Shown: positions 1 through 5,693 of the stretch, piece after piece
How positions within the stretch are numbered: the first letter of the stretch is position 1
Layout of the letters: each line of letters starts with the position of its first letter
Origin: Desulfobacteraceae bacterium 4572_19
GTDB lineage: Bacteria > Desulfobacterota > Desulfobacteria > Desulfobacterales > NBLS01
Direction: 5' to 3'
Assembly (NCBI GenBank): GCA_002084385.1
Contig: NBLS01000025.1
Coordinates: 1-8,603, forward strand
Length of the DNA stretch: 8,603 nt
Made by a program: the position numbers and the translations under genes
The notes under the pieces: generated by a model
Database searches by the model: none
Told to the model about the DNA's origin: nothing
What the model saw: the letters and a program-made list of their open reading frames with translations, nothing else

Positions 1-237
1 TTTATGGATTCTTCAAGATGCCATTTATCTCTAATTAAATTAGCCTGCTCTTTTGTTCTTTTATGATAATTTCGAACAGTTTCTGAAATTTCAGACAGAT
101 AACGTACCCTTTCAGGAGGAATGATAATTGTTTGGGAGGAAGATGTTTTTTTGTCGGTCTTTGGAAACGAACTTTTAAGTTTAAGGTTAGTTTTTTTGGA
201 TAATTTATCTAAGGTTAGTTTTTTTGGATAATTTATC
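1..237 (-). pseudogene. icmF: Continuation of icmF in a shifted frame (linker before the mutase domain), running off the left edge
   Basis: If one copy of the 28-bp tandem repeat at 182-237 is skipped, the IcmF frame continues without a stop to base 1. It reads [14 protein letters not shown], then IIIPPERVRYLSEISETV, then RNYHKRTKEQANLIRDKWH. The RVRYLSEISETVRNYH stretch is what normally follows the GTPase domain of IcmF and leads into the substrate-binding barrel. There is no ATG in this frame near the junction, and only a poor TTG around 239, so independent translation looks unlikely. It is therefore annotated as the displaced 3' part of the same gene. The remaining mutase domain lies outside the window, so its integrity is unknown. 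Confidence 0.8.
182..237. repeat. Perfect 28-bp tandem duplication inside icmF
   Basis: Bases 182-209 and 210-237 are identical over all 28 positions. Both copies encode the same peptide (DKLSKKTNL) in their respective frames. Because 28 is not a multiple of three, the second copy moves the downstream icmF frame and brings the TAA at 205-207 into phase. The unit contains a run of seven T (A on the coding strand). This is the direct cause of the premature end of the minus-strand gene. Confidence 0.95.
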
Positions 238-1506
238 AATCATGGCATGATAAAGAGCGGTGGTTCCATCATCGTTAAATCTGGAGGCAATTGTGCCAAA
301 CACCGGCATATCTTCTAATGATGTTGTGAAATCATTACGGTTTCTTTGGACTTGTTTTCTAACATCACGAATAGCATCTTCTCCACCTCTTTTTTCAAAC
401 TTGTTCACTACAATTAAATCAGCATAGTCAAGCATGTCGATTTTTTCAAGCTGTGAAGGAGCACCAAACTCGCTTGTCATTACATAGAGTGCAATATCAG
501 CAAGGTCAATTATATTGGAATCGCCTTGTCCAATTCCTGCGGTTTCTACAATTACAAGATCAAATTCGGCAGCTTTTACAATGTCGATTACTTCCGGCAG
601 AGCTTCAGGAACTTCCCGATGTGCTTTTCTCGTTGCAAGGCTTCGCATGTATATACGGTCCGAACCAAGGGAGTTCATCCGAATTCTATCCCCAAGAAGT
701 GCACCGCCGGTTTTTCTCCTTGATGGATCACAACTGATTACAGCAATGTTTATATCTTTAAAGTCATGAATTAACCTTAAAATAAGCTCATCGGTAAGAG
801 ATGATTTTCCGGCACCACCTGTTCCCGTTATGCCTATGACGGGGATTTTATTGTTGTTTTTTAATGTAGCATTTTTAAATTGAGTTATCTTTTTTTGAAT
901 TTTATTTGAGGTATCATGTCGGTCTATTTTATGTTGATTTGGTTTATGTTGGTATGGTGTTATTTCCTGTGTTGCTGTAATAAAATTTGCGATAATTTCC
1001 TTATTTTTGTACGATAGTTTTTTATGGTCAAGTTTTTTATAATTCAGATTGTGGTCGTAAATTGTGGAAAAGTCCATTTTTTCCACCATATCATTTATTA
1101 TACCTTGAAGGCCAAGTGTTGCACCATCTTCGGGGGAGTATATTCTGGTAACACCATATTTATGAAGTTCATTTATCTCTTCAGGTACAATTACACCGCC
1201 ACCTCCACCGAAAATTTTAATGTGGGACGCTTTTTTCTCTTTAAAAAGGTCAACCATAAATTTAAAAAATTCCATATGCCCGCCTTGATAACTGGACATG
1301 GCAACACCCTGGACATCTTCTTCTATTGCCGCATCGACAAATTCCTGTACAGAACGGTTGTGTCCCATATGGATAACTTCTACACCGGTATTTTGTAAAA
1401 TTCTTCGTATTATATTAATTGCTGCATCATGCCCGTCAAAAAGAGAAGTGGCAGTAATTATTCTGATATTATGTTTTGGTTTATATGCTTTAATATTTGA
1501 TTCCAT
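205..1506 (-). CDS. icmF: IcmF-like fused acyl-CoA mutase, N-terminal part (B12-binding + MeaB-type GTPase), prematurely terminated
   Basis: The 433-residue reading frame covers the first two modules of IcmF, the fused isobutyryl-CoA mutase that interconverts isobutyryl-CoA and n-butyryl-CoA (or related acyl-CoAs) with adenosylcobalamin. Residues 13-145 form the B12-binding domain: SLFDGHDAA carries the axial-ligand His26, followed by SSYQGGH (71-77) and the glycine run FGGGGG (99-104). Residues 150-218 are a Lys/Asn/His-rich linker. Residues 221-425 form the G-protein chaperone domain, with Walker A GTGGAGKS (228-235), [17 protein letters not shown] (258-274), ETAGIGQ (321-327) and the guanine-specificity NKFE (368-371). 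The frame ends at 205, only a few residues after the GTPase domain, whereas IcmF proteins continue into a large substrate-binding mutase domain. That continuation is present in another frame at 1-204. The ATG at 1506 is preceded by an in-frame stop; an AAGGA lies 15 nt upstream, which is long spacing. The family call is firm; the exact acyl substrate is not determinable. Confidence 0.9.
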   Translation of the reverse strand: MESNIKAYKPKHNIRIITATSLFDGHDAAINIIRRILQNTGVEVIHMGHNRSVQEFVDAAIEEDVQGVAMSSYQGGHMEFFKFMVDLFKEKKASHIKIFGGGGGVIVPEEINELHKYGVTRIYSPEDGATLGLQGIINDMVEKMDFSTIYDHNLNYKKLDHKKLSYKNKEIIANFITATQEITPYQHKPNQHKIDRHDTSNKIQKKITQFKNATLKNNNKIPVIGITGTGGAGKSSLTDELILRLIHDFKDINIAVISCDPSRRKTGGALLGDRIRMNSLGSDRIYMRSLATRKAHREVPEALPEVIDIVKAAEFDLVIVETAGIGQGDSNIIDLADIALYVMTSEFGAPSQLEKIDMLDYADLIVVNKFEKRGGEDAIRDVRKQVQRNRNDFTTSLEDMPVFGTIASRFNDDGTTALYHAMIDKLSKKTNLR

Positions 1507-1637
1507 AGTTTAAGTGTCAAATCCTTAAAAAATTTCTTTCAATAATACTCATAATGCCTATTTTTATAGGTAATTTATAGGTGATTGTATGGCGATTTGT
1601 TTTCTTGACATGTATTGTGGATACTTGATAGTTAATA

Positions 1638-1731
1638 GTAAGCGTTCACAAACTCCTTGTCTTCGCATAAACAGCTTGGTATATATATGACAAATTGTTT
1701 ATGCGAATATAAGGCACTTGTGAATGCTTAC
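1638..1731. repeat. 94-bp near-complete palindrome (MITE/REP-like long hairpin)
   Basis: All arms are centred at 1684.5. The outer arms are 1638-1651 and 1718-1731 (13 of 14 Watson-Crick pairs, the other G-T). The inner arms are 1662-1673 and 1696-1707 (12 of 12). The middle segment is partly paired and the alternating AT core (1681-1688) is self-complementary. By hand, 37 of 47 positions pair by Watson-Crick rules and 4 more as G-T wobbles. The element lies between the divergent icmF and HD-GYP genes and has no obvious coding capacity. It resembles a miniature inverted-repeat element or a REP-type hairpin. No clear target-site duplication was found, and no transposase is present in the window. 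Confidence 0.8.
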
Positions 1732-1779
1732 AAATGTGAGATTACCGAAAAATCACATTTCTTGTTCGTGAACGGTTAC
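1732..1779. repeat. Small hairpin plus a third copy of the palindrome's terminal 12-mer
   Basis: AAATGTGA (1732-1739) pairs with TCACATTT (1753-1760) across a 13-nt loop. Directly after it, GTGAACGGTTAC (1768-1779) matches the palindrome's right end GTGAATGCTTAC (1720-1731) at 10 of 12 bases, and the reverse complement of its left end at 11 of 12. The region therefore has three related 12-mers, which may reflect a truncated second copy of the same repeat family. It ends about 30 bases before the HD-GYP start codon, so it could overlap that gene's promoter or leader. Confidence 0.5.
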
Positions 1780-1800
1780 ATTAATTATTTATATGCGTGT

Positions 1801-1805
1801 GGAGA
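1801..1805 (+). promoter_or_regulatory. Ribosome binding site fixing the HD-GYP gene start at 1812
   Basis: GGAGA lies 6 nt before the ATG at 1812. This favours that ATG over the in-frame GTG at 1797, which lacks such a site and overlaps this one. The encoded protein then begins MSKTYGTTSID. Confidence 0.65.
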
Positions 1806-1811
1806 AAATTA

Positions 1812-1982
1812 ATGTCCAAAACATACGGTACTACCAGTATTGATAGTTTGATAGCAGTAGTAAAAGCTGGTGGAACAATTAAAACTGGAGTTGATGTACG
1901 CAGTAAAAATGGTTTATTGCTGTTAAATAGAGATGTTCCTGTCAGTAAAGTTAGGATTTTAGAAATAATAAAGAAAATATAG
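1812..1982 (+). CDS. N-terminal fragment of the HD-GYP protein (small leading domain), cut off by a frameshift
   Basis: This short frame encodes 56 residues, beginning MSKTYGTTSID and ending RILEIIKKI before the TAG at 1980. The segment DVRSKNGLLLLNRDVPVS has the look of the small leading domain that often precedes HD-GYP domains (a 'D.y...G.lLl..g..v' pattern). The stop lies 20 bases before the next frame's first possible start, and that next frame continues coding-like sequence (ENIDPNNAGGVWDSNGN) back to at least 1970. The simplest reading is that a single lost base in the A-rich run near 1971-1977 split one gene of about 458 codons into two. An in-frame GTG at 1797 would add five residues but is less well placed for the GGAGA at 1801. 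A genuine small protein is possible but less likely. Confidence 0.55.
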   Translation: MSKTYGTTSIDSLIAVVKAGGTIKTGVDVRSKNGLLLLNRDVPVSKVRILEIIKKI

Positions 1983-2002
1983 ATCCGAATAATGCAGGAG
2001 GT

Positions 2003-3187
2003 GTGTGGGATAGTAATGGTAATTTAATTTCCAGTGCAGATAAAAAAGGGAAATCGGATAAGGAAAAAGCTGATGAGTCAGGGTCGTTTACTGCTATTAA
2101 GGAAAAAATTGAAGAGATTACAGAATTAAAAAAGGAAGCGACAAAAAAATATGGTCAAGCCAAGGAAAATATTAAAAAAGTACTTAACGATATTAAAAAA
2201 TCAGGTGGTAAATTTGATTATGATTTTGTAGAAAATACAGTTGATGAACTATTGGATTTTTTAACTGAAAATAATAGTGCATTTTCCTATCTTTCAAAAG
2301 AACTTTTTTCCTATGATGATTACCTGTTTAGTCATAGTACAAATGTTTGTACAGTCGGTTCTGCTATTTTAAACAGGTTTAATGTTGATTTTCCAAATTT
2401 TGTAAATAAGGTTTCTGCAGGAAAAGCTATGACATCTAAATTTTTTAAGAAAAATGGGGATACAGCTTCCGATAATCTAATTTGTTATAATGCCGAGGAG
2501 ATTAAAAATATTTCTATTGGATACTTTCTCCATGATATAGGAAAGGTGCTAATTCCAGAAGAAATATTAAATAAAAAAGGACGGCTTACTGAAGAAGAAT
2601 TTACTATTGTAAAAAAACACTCCTATGAAATGGGAGTTGCACTTCTTCAAAAAAATAATCAGACGAATCCTTTTATTGTAAATATTGTAAAATACCATCA
2701 TAGTGCTCTTTTTTATGACGAAACAAATTGTTACCCTGCCGGGAAAAAACCAAAAGACCTTCCGCCTTATGTTAAAATATGTAAATTTGCGGATATTTAT
2801 GATGCAATGACTTCTAAAAGATCTTATAAAAATGCTTTTAACCCAATTGGAGTGGTAACGAGTATTTTTAGAGAGTATGCAGGTAAAGATAAAATTTTAC
2901 AATTTATTTTAAATTCATTTATAAAAAGTATTGGAATTTGCCCTCCGGGCGGTATTGTCTATTTACAAAATAATCAAATGGCATATGTTTTAGATAGTGC
3001 AGGTCCCCTTGTTTTGCCATTTACTGATTCTGCCGGTAAAACCCTTGTGTCAAAGCCGGATGTAATCGATCTCGGACAGCCTGATGTTGTTGAAAATTTA
3101 AAAATTGATAGTAAAAAAATAATGCAAAACCCTGTGGATGTGCATAAATTGTTACCGGCTTATCTTAAGGAAATGATTAATATTTAA
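2003..3187 (+). CDS. HD-GYP domain protein, probable cyclic-di-GMP phosphodiesterase (main part)
   Basis: HD-GYP proteins hydrolyse the second messenger cyclic-di-GMP in the cytoplasm. Counting from GTG 2003, residues 28-66 are a charged helical segment, probably coiled coil, and residues 75-300 form the HD-GYP domain. Family landmarks are FSHSTNV (109-115), the metal-binding HDIGK (177-181), KKHSYEMG (204-211), HHS (232-234), CYP (243-245, replacing GYP) and ADIYDAMTSKRSYK (263-276). The remaining ~110 residues are a variable C-terminal tail. There is no receiver, PAS or membrane segment, so the input signal is unclear. GTG 2003 is only 1 nt from an AGGAGG that itself encodes part of AGGV, so it is probably not a real start. 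The authentic product most likely begins at ATG 1812 with a frameshift between. The TRIC-family gene follows after 24 nt and may be co-transcribed. The fold call is firm; activity is uncertain because of the altered GYP motif. Confidence 0.85.
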   Translation: MWDSNGNLISSADKKGKSDKEKADESGSFTAIKEKIEEITELKKEATKKYGQAKENIKKVLNDIKKSGGKFDYDFVENTVDELLDFLTENNSAFSYLSKELFSYDDYLFSHSTNVCTVGSAILNRFNVDFPNFVNKVSAGKAMTSKFFKKNGDTASDNLICYNAEEIKNISIGYFLHDIGKVLIPEEILNKKGRLTEEEFTIVKKHSYEMGVALLQKNNQTNPFIVNIVKYHHSALFYDETNCYPAGKKPKDLPPYVKICKFADIYDAMTSKRSYKNAFNPIGVVTSIFREYAGKDKILQFILNSFIKSIGICPPGGIVYLQNNQMAYVLDSAGPLVLPFTDSAGKTLVSKPDVIDLGQPDVVENLKIDSKKIMQNPVDVHKLLPAYLKEMINI

Positions 3188-3211
3188 GATTTAAGTGAAA
3201 AAATAAATAAT

Positions 3212-3862
3212 ATGGAAGTAGATTGGATAGTTTTAAATTATTGGATAGGTATGGTTGGAATTGTTGCTTTTGCAATTACTGCGGTTCTTGCTGTTGCGTC
3301 AAAAGAGATTGATCTTTTTGGAGCAGTTGTTTTTGGTATTATCACTGCGGTAGGTGGCGGTACTTTAAGGGATATAATTCTGGATGTTCCTGTGTTTTGG
3401 GCAACAGAGCAGGGTTGTGTGTGGGCTGCTTTTGGTGCAAGCATATTGGCATTTTATGCAGATTCTCTGTTTAATAAAAAATATGTTAATAAAGTATTGT
3501 TGTATTTAGATGCTTTGGGTATAGCAGTATTTGGTGTCCAAGCTGCAAACAAGGTGTGGGATATGGATTTTTGCCTGCCGTTAGCCCCTGTTATGTTTGG
3601 TGTTATTACAGCCATAGGAGGAGGGCTTATTCGTGATGTATTAGTTGGCAGGCAGACACTTTTAACATCGCGTGAACTTTATGCAATTCCGGTATTTTTA
3701 GGGTGTACTCTGCATGTATTTATTTTGAATTTTCTGCTGGAGTTTAAAGTTGTCAGTATGGTCGGATGTATTTTACTAATTTTTTTAATTAGAGTTGCCG
3801 CTATTCAGAAAAAATGTTCTCTTCCACAATGGATGATTGCAAAACATAGAACTGACAGATAG
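3212..3862 (+). CDS. TRIC-family / UPF0126 integral membrane protein
   Basis: This 216-residue inner-membrane protein has about seven hydrophobic segments and belongs to the UPF0126 family (YadS/YicG), related to the trimeric intracellular cation channels. Two internally homologous halves are visible: FGIITAVGGGTLRDIIL (41-57) and FGVITAIGGGLIRDVLV (129-145). Each holds the family's Gly-Gly-Gly-x-x-Arg-Asp kink motif, 88 residues apart, matching the inverted-repeat architecture of TRIC channels. Length is normal for the family (about 200-220). The substrate is unproven: monovalent cations are known for structurally studied prokaryotic homologues, while other UPF0126 proteins have been linked to small-molecule transport. 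Only a weak purine-rich stretch precedes the ATG, consistent with translation following from the HD-GYP gene 24 nt upstream. The stop at 3860 faces the convergent receiver gene. Confidence 0.88.
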   Translation: MEVDWIVLNYWIGMVGIVAFAITAVLAVASKEIDLFGAVVFGIITAVGGGTLRDIILDVPVFWATEQGCVWAAFGASILAFYADSLFNKKYVNKVLLYLDALGIAVFGVQAANKVWDMDFCLPLAPVMFGVITAIGGGLIRDVLVGRQTLLTSRELYAIPVFLGCTLHVFILNFLLEFKVVSMVGCILLIFLIRVAAIQKKCSLPQWMIAKHRTDR

Positions 3863-3886
3863 TGCTTAAACGAAAGCTCTTTTTTT
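3863..3886 (+). terminator. Possible weak intrinsic terminator after the TRIC-family gene
   Basis: GCTT (3864-3867) can pair with AAGC (3874-3877) across a 6-nt loop, with a run of seven T at 3880-3886. A four-pair stem is weak, so this is tentative. Its place right after the stop codon in a convergent gap is what one would expect of a terminator. Confidence 0.25.
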
Positions 3887-3888
3887 AT

Positions 3889-3965
3889 CACCCTTTACAC
3901 TGAAGTAAAGGATGCTCTGTTTATGGAAGTATTTGAACAAATTTTTTTTTGTTACCACCCTTTAC
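3889..3965. repeat. Convergent-gap hairpin and 10-bp direct repeat
   Basis: CCTTTAC (3892-3898) pairs perfectly with GTAAAGG (3905-3911) across a 6-nt loop. It is not followed by a T-run on either strand, so it is not a classical terminator. CACCCTTTAC occurs at 3889-3898 and again at 3956-3965, where it overlaps the last codons of the minus-strand receiver gene. The two copies may be the trace of a small duplication at the gene's 3' end. Confidence 0.35.
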
Positions 3966-4380
3966 TACCAACAATTTGCTCTATTTTTTCTTCAGTATGT
4001 TTTTCCACAAGGATCATTTTTTTTGCTTTTGCTTTATGTATTTTTTCAATGAGAACTTTGATGTCTGCCGGTTTCTCAAGAAGATCCATGGCACCTAATT
4101 TCATGGCTTTAATGCTTTTTTCTACAGTAGCATGGCCTGTAAGCAGGATGATTTGAAGGTCAGGGTTGATTTTTTTTAATTCTTTAAGAGTTTCAAGTCC
4201 GTCCATTTCCGGCATTTGTAGGTCAACAATAATTGCATCGAACGTTTTTGCTTTTGCTTTTTTAATTGCTTCTTTTGCTGTAGTAGCAGTTGAAACTTCC
4301 ATATCCCTTGCAATCATTCTTTGGGAAAGAGCTTCTAAAAAATCTTTTTCATCGTCTATTATCAGTACTTTTTCGGACAT
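3952..4380 (-). CDS. Stand-alone receiver-domain response regulator
   Basis: This is a single CheY-like receiver with a short charged tail and no output domain. Starting at ATG 4380 the protein is 142 residues. The acidic pair is IDDE (D9-D10), the phospho-acceptor is Asp53 in VDLQMPEMDG, the switch Thr is in LLTGHAT (Thr81), and the conserved Lys is in EKP (Lys103). The tail (about 120-142) is rich in Lys/Glu and ends EQIVGSKGW. The ATG at 4380 is preferred over an in-frame ATG at 4395 because AAGGAG (4387-4392) sits 6 nt before it and overlaps the upstream candidate. It lies 27 nt after the degenerate H-box gene on the same strand, so the two are very likely co-transcribed and may be partners. 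With no DNA-binding or enzymatic domain, its output is probably protein-protein interaction or relaying phosphate. Confidence 0.9.
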   Translation of the reverse strand: MSEKVLIIDDEKDFLEALSQRMIARDMEVSTATTAKEAIKKAKAKTFDAIIVDLQMPEMDGLETLKELKKINPDLQIILLTGHATVEKSIKAMKLGAMDLLEKPADIKVLIEKIHKAKAKKMILVEKHTEEKIEQIVGSKGW

Positions 4381-4386
4381 GGTATT

Positions 4387-4392
4387 CTCCTT
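4387..4392 (-). promoter_or_regulatory. Ribosome binding site deciding the receiver start at 4380
   Basis: On the minus strand AAGGAG lies 6 nt before ATG 4380. The alternative ATG at 4393-4395 abuts this site and so cannot use it, giving a product shorter by five residues (MSEKVLIIDD). Confidence 0.75.
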
Positions 4393-4407
4393 CATAAATA
4401 TATTTGG

Positions 4408-5076
4408 TTATTTAGTTAAAATAATAACAGCTTCGCCTTTTTGAGCAAAAATTGAAAACTTTGCATTTAACTCTTCACTTAGAGGTTTAAATGTTTTTTG
4501 ATCTATATCAGGGGGATTGTTATTTTCTCTGTTTTGATCTGTTAGATTATCAAGACCCTTAAAAATTATTTCTGCCCCATTTTCAGTTTTTGTAGCAGTA
4601 ATACGAATACTCTTTTTTTCACCGGTTTTGTCCATGGCAAAATCTAAGCATATCCAGATTAGATTCATCAATGGAAAAGGGCTGGTATGTATATTGACGG
4701 GTTTGATATCAGATTCTAACTGCACAGTTATGCTACGCATGGCGGCAAATCTATCTGTTAGAGAAATTACAAGTTCCAGAACCTGTATAATATTTATTTG
4801 TTTAAGCGGTTCATCAGTGCTATGGGCAAACTGATTCATTCTTTTAATAATATCATCAGCACGTCTTATTTGTTTTAATATATTTTCTGCAAGACTGGCA
4901 ATCCGTTCAGGTTCGAGGGCTTTCCCCTTTGATGCCATCAGGCTTAAATCTTCGAGAAGTCCTGCATTTTCATTGATGATGGCCAGCGAATTTTTAATTT
5001 CATGGGAAATTGACGCATTAATTTTCCCAAAAAACTGAAGGCATAAATCACCAGTAGTAACTTGATTGTTGTCCAT
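4408..5076 (-). CDS. Histidine-kinase-like phosphotransfer protein with degenerate ATPase domain
   Basis: The 222-residue protein has no membrane segment or sensor domain. Residues 12-95 form a HisKA-type dimerisation/phosphotransfer helix pair whose H-box is ISHEIKNSLAIINENAG, with His25 as the likely phosphorylation site. The downstream half occupies the place of an HATPase_c domain (about 100-222), but its motifs are lost. The N-box position reads LMNLIWICLDFAMDK, without the usual Asn pair. There is no DxGxG (only KGLDNLTDQN), and no FxPF or GxGLGL motif. It therefore should not bind ATP normally. It may act as a histidine phosphotransferase in the manner of Spo0B or ChpT, as a phosphatase, or as a scaffold. 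Its H-box closely resembles that of the full kinase at 5694-7415 (LAIINE and AGL shared), suggesting a decayed or specialised paralogue. ATG 5076 is preferred because AGGAA lies 7 nt upstream; an in-frame TTG at 5097 would add seven residues. The downstream receiver follows after 27 nt. Confidence 0.8.
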   Translation of the reverse strand: MDNNQVTTGDLCLQFFGKINASISHEIKNSLAIINENAGLLEDLSLMASKGKALEPERIASLAENILKQIRRADDIIKRMNQFAHSTDEPLKQINIIQVLELVISLTDRFAAMRSITVQLESDIKPVNIHTSPFPLMNLIWICLDFAMDKTGEKKSIRITATKTENGAEIIFKGLDNLTDQNRENNNPPDIDQKTFKPLSEELNAKFSIFAQKGEAVIILTK

Positions 5077-5083
5077 GGTTAAT

Positions 5084-5088
5084 TTCCT
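5084..5088 (-). promoter_or_regulatory. Ribosome binding site fixing the H-box gene start at 5076
   Basis: AGGAA on the minus strand is 7 nt before ATG 5076 (MDNNQV). This favours it over the in-frame TTG at 5097, which lies upstream of the site. Confidence 0.6.
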
Positions 5089-5140
5089 GTAAAGCAACGT
5101 TTAAGTTGTAATTAAGATAACTCTTCTTTTATACTTTTAT

Positions 5141-5265
5141 ATGAAAGTTCATAGAAAAGCCACATTGTACAGACTTTCATTTTTTGTTTTAGCGTACTAT
5201 TCGCCGTGGATGAAAGTAGGGGCAAACCCTTGTGGTTGCCCAATAAGCATGTGCCTAACTTTCAT
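5141..5265. repeat. Nested inverted repeats (four ATGAAAGT boxes) with a GC-rich hairpin
   Basis: ATGAAAGT occurs at 5141-5148 and 5210-5217, and its reverse complement at 5173-5180 and 5258-5265, giving two consecutive inverted pairs. Inside the second pair, GGGCAAACC (5220-5228) pairs with GGTTGCCC (5234-5241), with one bulged A and a 5-nt loop. This is a compact GC-rich hairpin that stands out from the AT-rich surroundings. It occupies the only large gap in the minus-strand cluster, between the middle receiver and the H-box gene. No T-run follows on the minus strand, so it is unlikely to be a simple terminator for the cluster. It looks like a REP-type or small mobile-repeat insertion, and could also moderate read-through or RNA stability. 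Confidence 0.65.
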
Positions 5266-5296
5266 ATTTTGTTGTGGTAGCAATTCACCATGTTAG

Positions 5297-5647
5297 TTAT
5301 AGAATATTATTTATTATTTTAACAAGATTATCAATGTTTATTGGTTTTACCATGTAACATATTGATGAATCAGCCGTGCATTCATTATAATCATCTTCAG
5401 ACCCGTGGCCTGTAACATAAATAAATTTCATATGTGGATATTTTTTTTCAACCATTTTTTTTAATTCTATTCCTCCAATTCCAGGCATTTTCAGATCCAT
5501 TACAGCAAGACTGTACGTTTCAGTGGTTAACTTTTCAAGAGCCTCTTTCCCACTTGTAACCCAATGTGCTTCTATTCCTCTAAACGAGAGTCGTTCTGCC
5601 TGAGTTGATATATATTCCATTTCATCATCTACTAAAAGAATTTTCAT
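5297..5647 (-). CDS. Stand-alone receiver-domain response regulator with divergent alpha4/beta5 face
   Basis: This 116-residue protein is a bare receiver domain. It has the acidic pair VDDE (D7-D8), phospho-acceptor Asp51 in MDLKMPGIGG, switch Thr79 in VTGHGSEDD and Lys101 in VKPIN. Two features are unusual: the MP-x-MDG motif reads MPGIGG, and the segment before the conserved Lys (NECTADSSICYMVKP) has two cysteines (90 and 97) in place of the usual 'x-LGA-x-x-YL-KP'. ATG 5647 is chosen because GGAGA (5653-5657) precedes it by 5 nt. Longer in-frame extensions would run back through the kinase stop into that gene and encode no recognisable domain. It begins 46 nt after the histidine kinase stop codon, making it the most probable direct phosphate acceptor. 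TGHGSEDD resembles TGHGSEND in the receiver of the fusion gene at 7445, hinting at common partner recognition. Confidence 0.9.
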   Translation of the reverse strand: MKILLVDDEMEYISTQAERLSFRGIEAHWVTSGKEALEKLTTETYSLAVMDLKMPGIGGIELKKMVEKKYPHMKFIYVTGHGSEDDYNECTADSSICYMVKPINIDNLVKIINNIL

Positions 5648-5652
5648 TGTTT

Positions 5653-5657
5653 TCTCC
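5653..5657 (-). promoter_or_regulatory. Ribosome binding site fixing the middle receiver start at 5647
   Basis: GGAGA on the minus strand lies 5 nt before ATG 5647 (MKILLVDD). This supports the short receiver-only product rather than a 161-residue form that overlaps the kinase gene. Confidence 0.7.
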
Positions 5658-5693
5658 GCGTTTCTGAAATTGATTTTTTCTTTGTTTTGAACC

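Noticed and set aside
453..769. Several overlapping plus-strand open frames opposite icmF (453-737, 515-769, 526-723)
   Set aside because: They lie antisense to a strongly conserved gene, have no ribosome binding sites and encode low-complexity peptides without domains.
1024..1513. Plus-strand frames opposite the B12-binding domain (1024-1398, 1298-1513)
   Set aside because: These are mirror frames of icmF codons; no family resemblance and no start signals.
1638..1779. CRISPR array
   Set aside because: The repeated 12-mers are few, too short, in mixed orientation and without regular spacers; the structure is a palindrome instead.
1965..1982. Programmed ribosomal frameshift in the HD-GYP gene
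   Set aside because: A -1 shift would join the frames, but no X-XXY-YYZ slippery heptamer or obvious downstream stem-loop is present; a simple base loss explains it better.
3923..4444. Plus-strand frames at 3923-4156 and 4166-4444
   Set aside because: They are antisense to the receiver gene, which has conserved catalytic residues and a good ribosome binding site; the mirror peptides look random.
5181..5190. Intrinsic terminator on the plus strand using the ATGAAAGT/ACTTTCAT pair and the following T-rich run
   Set aside because: The 24-nt loop and AT-rich 8-bp stem are weak, and there is no plus-strand gene upstream to terminate until 3862.
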